In this document: positions 60,581 to 64,000 of the stretch, piece after piece
How the letters are laid out: every line of letters begins with the position of its first letter
Numbering within the stretch: the first letter of the stretch is position 1
Assembly (NCBI GenBank): GCA_021496925.1
Contig: CP053915.1
Location: 1,054,001-1,118,000 of the forward strand
Direction of reading: 5' to 3'
Length of the DNA stretch: 64,000 nucleotides
Origin: Acidovorax sp. YS12
GTDB taxonomy: Bacteria; Pseudomonadota; Gammaproteobacteria; Burkholderiales; Burkholderiaceae_C
Position numbers and translations under genes: made by a program
Notes under the pieces: generated by a model
What the model saw: the letters and a program-made list of their open reading frames with translations, nothing else
The model's database searches: none
What the model was told of the DNA's origin: nothing

Positions 60581-62853
60581 TGCTTCTCATCCTGCAAAAC
60601 ACCCGCGGCGGCCAGTCGGGCCTCCAGCACTTCGATGCGGACATCCTTCGGGTGTCGCATGTAGTTGGGCTTGGGTTCGTTGGCCTTGCGCGTAATGTCC
60701 GGACTTCCCACGTAGAGCGTGTCGATGTCGTCACCCCAGCAGCCGAAGTACTGCATGTTCGACGGCGGCTTGGGCTGGTTCCAAGTCTTGACGAACTCCT
60801 TGAAGGGAACGCTGCGCGCGATGCGCGCCTTGCGCTCGGCGTCGCGCGCAACTTGCGTGGCCTCTTGGTTCACCGCCAGCGTGACCGGATCGAACTTGAC
60901 TTTGTAAAGGCGCTCGGCCACGCCGGGCGACATCAGGCCGTCTTCGATGTCCTTGATCACACCCGCTGGATCGCGTTCCAGCAGGTCACCGTAACCGGCA
61001 CCAGCGCCCTGTGAAATCATGAACAGTTCGCCGCGCTTGGAGATCTCGAAGCCCATGCCCATGTGGTGGGTGGTGTAGCGGGCCCCTTTAAAGGGGCGCT
61101 CGTTCATGAGCTCTTCGATCGAGTGCTTGAACTTGTGCGGTTCGTTGAGCAGCACGTCGTACACGTCCACCCCCTCGATCTTGCACAGCGGATAAGCACC
61201 GCAGGCGTAGCCGCCGAACAGACCCTGGATGGGCGGGAACTTCGCGCCCTGGCACACCGTCATGAAGCCCCACTGCGCGCTGTCCTTGGTGGCCACCATC
61301 ATGGTGTAGCCCTGACCGCCACGGTACTTGCCCGGGGCAATGGCATCGCGCGTCATCTTCTTGGAGACCAGTTGCAGGAAGGGCACTTCCTCTTCGTTGA
61401 GCTCCTGCTCGCCGATGTCGGCCATGGTGGCGAAGATCGGCGCCAGCGCATGCTCACCGTCTCGATCCACGGTGGCGCCCGCACCCATGCCGTTGAGATC
61501 GGCACACAGGTTGCCCAGCGTTTCACCATGCTGGCTGACCCCACCCCAGATGAAGGTGTTGATCATGTTGAAGGTCGGTGCATGGACCTTGGTGTACTTC
61601 TCGGGGCAGCTGTACAGGAACTTCGCCACCGCATGCTGGCCGGCGGTGAAGCCGGTGAAGATCGACATCAGGCTCTGGGAGTTGGGCGCGTCGTAGGAAC
61701 AGTTGACGATCGAGTGGGGATCGGTGATCACTTCGATGGGGGCAAACGCGGCCTGGCCGCGTGGCAGATCCGGCCACACGTAGCACAGGAAAACCTGCGC
61801 GAGCATGCCCTTGAGGCCGGCCACGATGGTGTTGGTGGCGCGGTTGGTGAACTCCGGGCTGGAGCCGCGGAAGTCGAAGATAAGCCGGTCTCCGGTCTTG
61901 GTGAGCTTGCAGTTGATCTTCACCAGACAGTTCTCGCGCAGGGTCGAGTCCTGGATGATGTAGGTGCGAACCGTCATGTCGGGCCATTCGCTGATGCGGC
62001 GTTTGACCTCGGCGCGCACGTTCTCCATCGTCGTGCGAAGGGTGGACACCAGAGCCTGAGGACCGTCGGTGTTGAGTGTCTCTTCAATCCGCTGCTTGAT
62101 GCGCAGGCAGGCGAACAGCTTGACTTTCATGTCCTCGTATTGCAGCTTGGGCTCGCGCACCGAGTTCTGCAGGAAGGTCAGTACGTCGCGCTTGATCTGG
62201 TAGTTCTCCACCACCTTGAAGGGCGACATCTTCAGACCCTCGTCACTGGGGCTCTCGGCCATGGAAGGCATGCCGCCCGGCTCAATCGCGCCGTTCTCGC
62301 CTTCGTGCACCGTCGAGGCCACCCAGCACACCAGCTTGCCCTCGTGAAAGATGGGCACGATCATGCTCTGGTCGGTGTTGTGCACGTTGCCGTAGCGCGA
62401 GTCGTTGTGGATGAAGCCGTCGCCCTCGCGCACACCCACGGTGGGGTCGTTGATCCAGTTCTTGATGATGAACTTGATCGGGTGGTGCACCAGGGCCGAG
62501 AAGATCAGCACGCCGCCGGCACTGGCAATAGCCAGATCGCCTGAGGCCGAATAGACACCGGTGATCACATCACCCCATTTGGCGCCCGGCGCGGCACCCA
62601 TCTGCTCCACCATTTCATAGCCTTCATCGCAACCGGCCTGCAGCCGGTCGCGGATCTTGGCGATGACGTGCGCGTCGTTCACCTGGCGGACCGCTGCATC
62701 TTCCTCTGGGGTGCGGGGCATCAGGTCGTGGTTCTGCATGATCTCGGGGTCGGGACCGAGAAACAACGTGGTGTCGTTGAGAAACTTGTTGATCAGCGCG
62801 ACTTCGTCGGCGCTTGGTGTTTTGCCCCGAATGGGCTGGTTCAGATCGCTCAT
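60577..62853 (-). CDS. acxB: acetone carboxylase alpha subunit (hydantoinase B family)
   Basis: This 758-residue protein of the HyuB family opens with SDLNQPIRGKTPSADEVALI and LFLGPDPEIMQ, the opening typical of acetone carboxylase alpha. It shows DAHVIAKIRDRLQAGCDEGYEM, then RGSSPEFTNRATNTIVAGLKGM and GKYRGGQGYTMMVATK. The enzyme carboxylates acetone to acetoacetate with ATP hydrolysis. ATG 62853 follows AAGGACAG. The upstream TTG is rejected. It lies 45 bases after the beta gene and is coupled to the next gene by an ATGA overlap. Confidence 0.9.
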   Translation of the reverse strand: MSDLNQPIRGKTPSADEVALINKFLNDTTLFLGPDPEIMQNHDLMPRTPEEDAAVRQVNDAHVIAKIRDRLQAGCDEGYEMVEQMGAAPGAKWGDVITGVYSASGDLAIASAGGVLIFSALVHHPIKFIIKNWINDPTVGVREGDGFIHNDSRYGNVHNTDQSMIVPIFHEGKLVCWVASTVHEGENGAIEPGGMPSMAESPSDEGLKMSPFKVVENYQIKRDVLTFLQNSVREPKLQYEDMKVKLFACLRIKQRIEETLNTDGPQALVSTLRTTMENVRAEVKRRISEWPDMTVRTYIIQDSTLRENCLVKINCKLTKTGDRLIFDFRGSSPEFTNRATNTIVAGLKGMLAQVFLCYVWPDLPRGQAAFAPIEVITDPHSIVNCSYDAPNSQSLMSIFTGFTAGQHAVAKFLYSCPEKYTKVHAPTFNMINTFIWGGVSQHGETLGNLCADLNGMGAGATVDRDGEHALAPIFATMADIGEQELNEEEVPFLQLVSKKMTRDAIAPGKYRGGQGYTMMVATKDSAQWGFMTVCQGAKFPPIQGLFGGYACGAYPLCKIEGVDVYDVLLNEPHKFKHSIEELMNERPFKGARYTTHHMGMGFEISKRGELFMISQGAGAGYGDLLERDPAGVIKDIEDGLMSPGVAERLYKVKFDPVTLAVNQEATQVARDAERKARIARSVPFKEFVKTWNQPKPPSNMQYFGCWGDDIDTLYVGSPDITRKANEPKPNYMRHPKDVRIEVLEARLAAAGVLQDEKQ

Positions 62854-62898
62854 AGTTCTGTCCTTCAAATTCGTTGATCGATGGGGGGCGGTGGGCGC

Positions 62899-64000
62899 TC
62901 AGGCGCGCAGGAACCAGGACGCTCCCTGGCGCGCGGCGACGAAGTTCCACCCCGGGTTCACCAGGAACGTCGTGACTTCGGACGCGACAATGGCCGGCCC
63001 CGGGATCTGCACACCCGGCTCGATGGCGGCCCGGTCCCAGACGGGGGTGTCGAAGGCTTCCTTGTGACCCACAAAGTGGCACTTGCGTGTGCTGGCGGGG
63101 GTTGGCGGCGTCTTGCGCTTCTCCGGTGGCACGGGCTTGATGTCTTCGAACTGCACCGTCTCGTGGCGCACAAAGGCCGCCACCCGGATGGTGTTGATGC
63201 GGATGCCCGCTTCCGGCGCCTGCGAGCCCTCGCCGAAGCGCTTGCCGTAGTCGTTGGAGAACTGCGAGATCAGGGCCAGCACATCCGCCGGACCGTTCAC
63301 GTCGTGTTTGGGAATCACGGCCGTGGTCTGCACCAACTGGTTGCCGTAGCGCATGTCCAGCTCCAGGTTGTGGCAGATTTCTTCCCGTGTCATGCCCTGA
63401 CGCAACAAGTCCTGCGTGCCCAGTTCCTTCAGCTCGGCCACGATGCTGTTGAAGCGGTCGTAGTCATCGAACAGGTGGCGTGTGTTCGAGTCGTACAACA
63501 CCATGTAGAGCGACTGCTCGTGGATGTGCAGCTGGTGCATGTTGCCAGCGCCCACCGCGGAGAACACCGAGGACAGGGGTGGCGCCAGGATTTTGTCGAT
63601 CGACAGGTTCTGTGCGATCCCGCAGCAGTGCAGCGGGCCGTTGCCGCCGTAGGCCAGCATGGTGAAGTCCTTGGGGTCGTAGCCGCGTGCGCGCAATTCG
63701 GTGAACAGCCCGTTGGCCATGTTGTCATCCACCTTCTCGCGAATCAGCAGCGCGGCCTCGATCACGTCGCATTCCAGGTCATCGCACAACGTGTCTTCGA
63801 TGGCCGCCTTGGCACGGCGCGGGTTCAGCGGGATCGACCCCCCCGCGTAGTTCTTGGCATCCAGATAGCCCAGCAACAAGTCGGCATCGGTCACGGTCGG
63901 CTTCATGCCTCCGCGGTCGTAGCAGGCCGGTCCGGGGTCCGAGCCCGCCGACTCCGGGCCGCACTTGACGGTGTTGTACATGCGGTCGTAGGTGGCCACC
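62899..64000 (-). CDS. acxA: acetone carboxylase beta subunit, C-terminal part (hydantoinase A family)
   Basis: The gene runs off the right edge of the window, so only the last 367 residues are seen. Features of HyuA-type proteins are clear: CGPESAGSDPGPACYDRGG, PTVTDADLLLGYLD, FTMLAYGGNGPLHCCGIA and the SSVFSAVGAG block. The beta subunit activates the substrates by phosphorylation. It precedes acxB with a 45-base gap. The order beta-alpha is that of known acx operons. Confidence 0.9.
   Translation of the reverse strand, partial: VATYDRMYNTVKCGPESAGSDPGPACYDRGGMKPTVTDADLLLGYLDAKNYAGGSIPLNPRRAKAAIEDTLCDDLECDVIEAALLIREKVDDNMANGLFTELRARGYDPKDFTMLAYGGNGPLHCCGIAQNLSIDKILAPPLSSVFSAVGAGNMHQLHIHEQSLYMVLYDSNTRHLFDDYDRFNSIVAELKELGTQDLLRQGMTREEICHNLELDMRYGNQLVQTTAVIPKHDVNGPADVLALISQFSNDYGKRFGEGSQAPEAGIRINTIRVAAFVRHETVQFEDIKPVPPEKRKTPPTPASTRKCHFVGHKEAFDTPVWDRAAIEPGVQIPGPAIVASEVTTFLVNPGWNFVAARQGASWFLRA

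Overview
The window looks like a GC-rich betaproteobacterium of the Comamonadaceae (Acidovorax/Alicycliphilus/Diaphorobacter type). The main reasons are the protein style, an imuA-imuB-dnaE2 cassette, a Comamonadaceae-like dispersed palindrome and a Tn4371-like trb transfer module. The genus is an inference. The window mixes a short stretch of chromosomal core with a long mosaic of mobile and defence DNA.

Layout. (1) 1-3.8 kb is an integron gene-cassette array: three attC sites and cassettes encoding an MltR-like protein and a small membrane protein. A third cassette is split by an IS630 element, and a frameshifted IS110 element lies at the left. (2) 4-13.4 kb is ordinary chromosome: FKBP isomerase, a MerR regulator with a textbook 19-bp-spacer promoter behind it, an acyltransferase, an MFS transporter, and the SOS mutagenesis operon imuA-imuB-dnaE2 with a LexA box. 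(3) 13.5-25 kb is accessory DNA. It holds a RelE/Phd-type toxin-antitoxin pair, an IS3 remnant fused to a truncated integrase, short repeats resembling the 3' end of ssrA (tmRNA), a small unknown envelope operon and an AbiE type IV toxin-antitoxin. It also holds an AlbA_2 protein, an AlpA-like regulator, a broken hipBA, and a second AbiEi-like gene whose toxin partner is cut off.

(4) 25-42.5 kb is a defence island. A Shango-like operon (sngA-sngB-sngC, minus strand) is followed by an HTH gene and an HU gene. Then comes a plus-strand Hachiman pair (hamA-hamB), followed at once by a 1421-residue nuclease-helicase fusion and an HNH endonuclease with an McrB-like N-terminus, facing a convergent DNA methyltransferase. 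Hachiman is known as a two-gene system, so this five-gene neighbourhood is the best candidate here for something undescribed.

(5) 42.9-56.4 kb, minus strand, is the mating-pair apparatus of a Tn4371-like integrative conjugative element: a LysR regulator, traG, a ribbon-helix-helix gene, trbB-C-D-E-J-(K)-L-F-G-I and a DUF2274 gene. No relaxase or complete integrase lies in the window. (6) 56.4-64 kb, same strand, is a catabolic operon: acetone carboxylase beta (partial) and alpha subunits, an unknown protein coupled to them, a ZIP metal permease, a G3E metallochaperone GTPase, and a thiolase gene that has lost its catalytic cysteine. The usual acetone carboxylase gamma gene is absent from its expected place.

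No rRNA, tRNA or CRISPR array was recognised.
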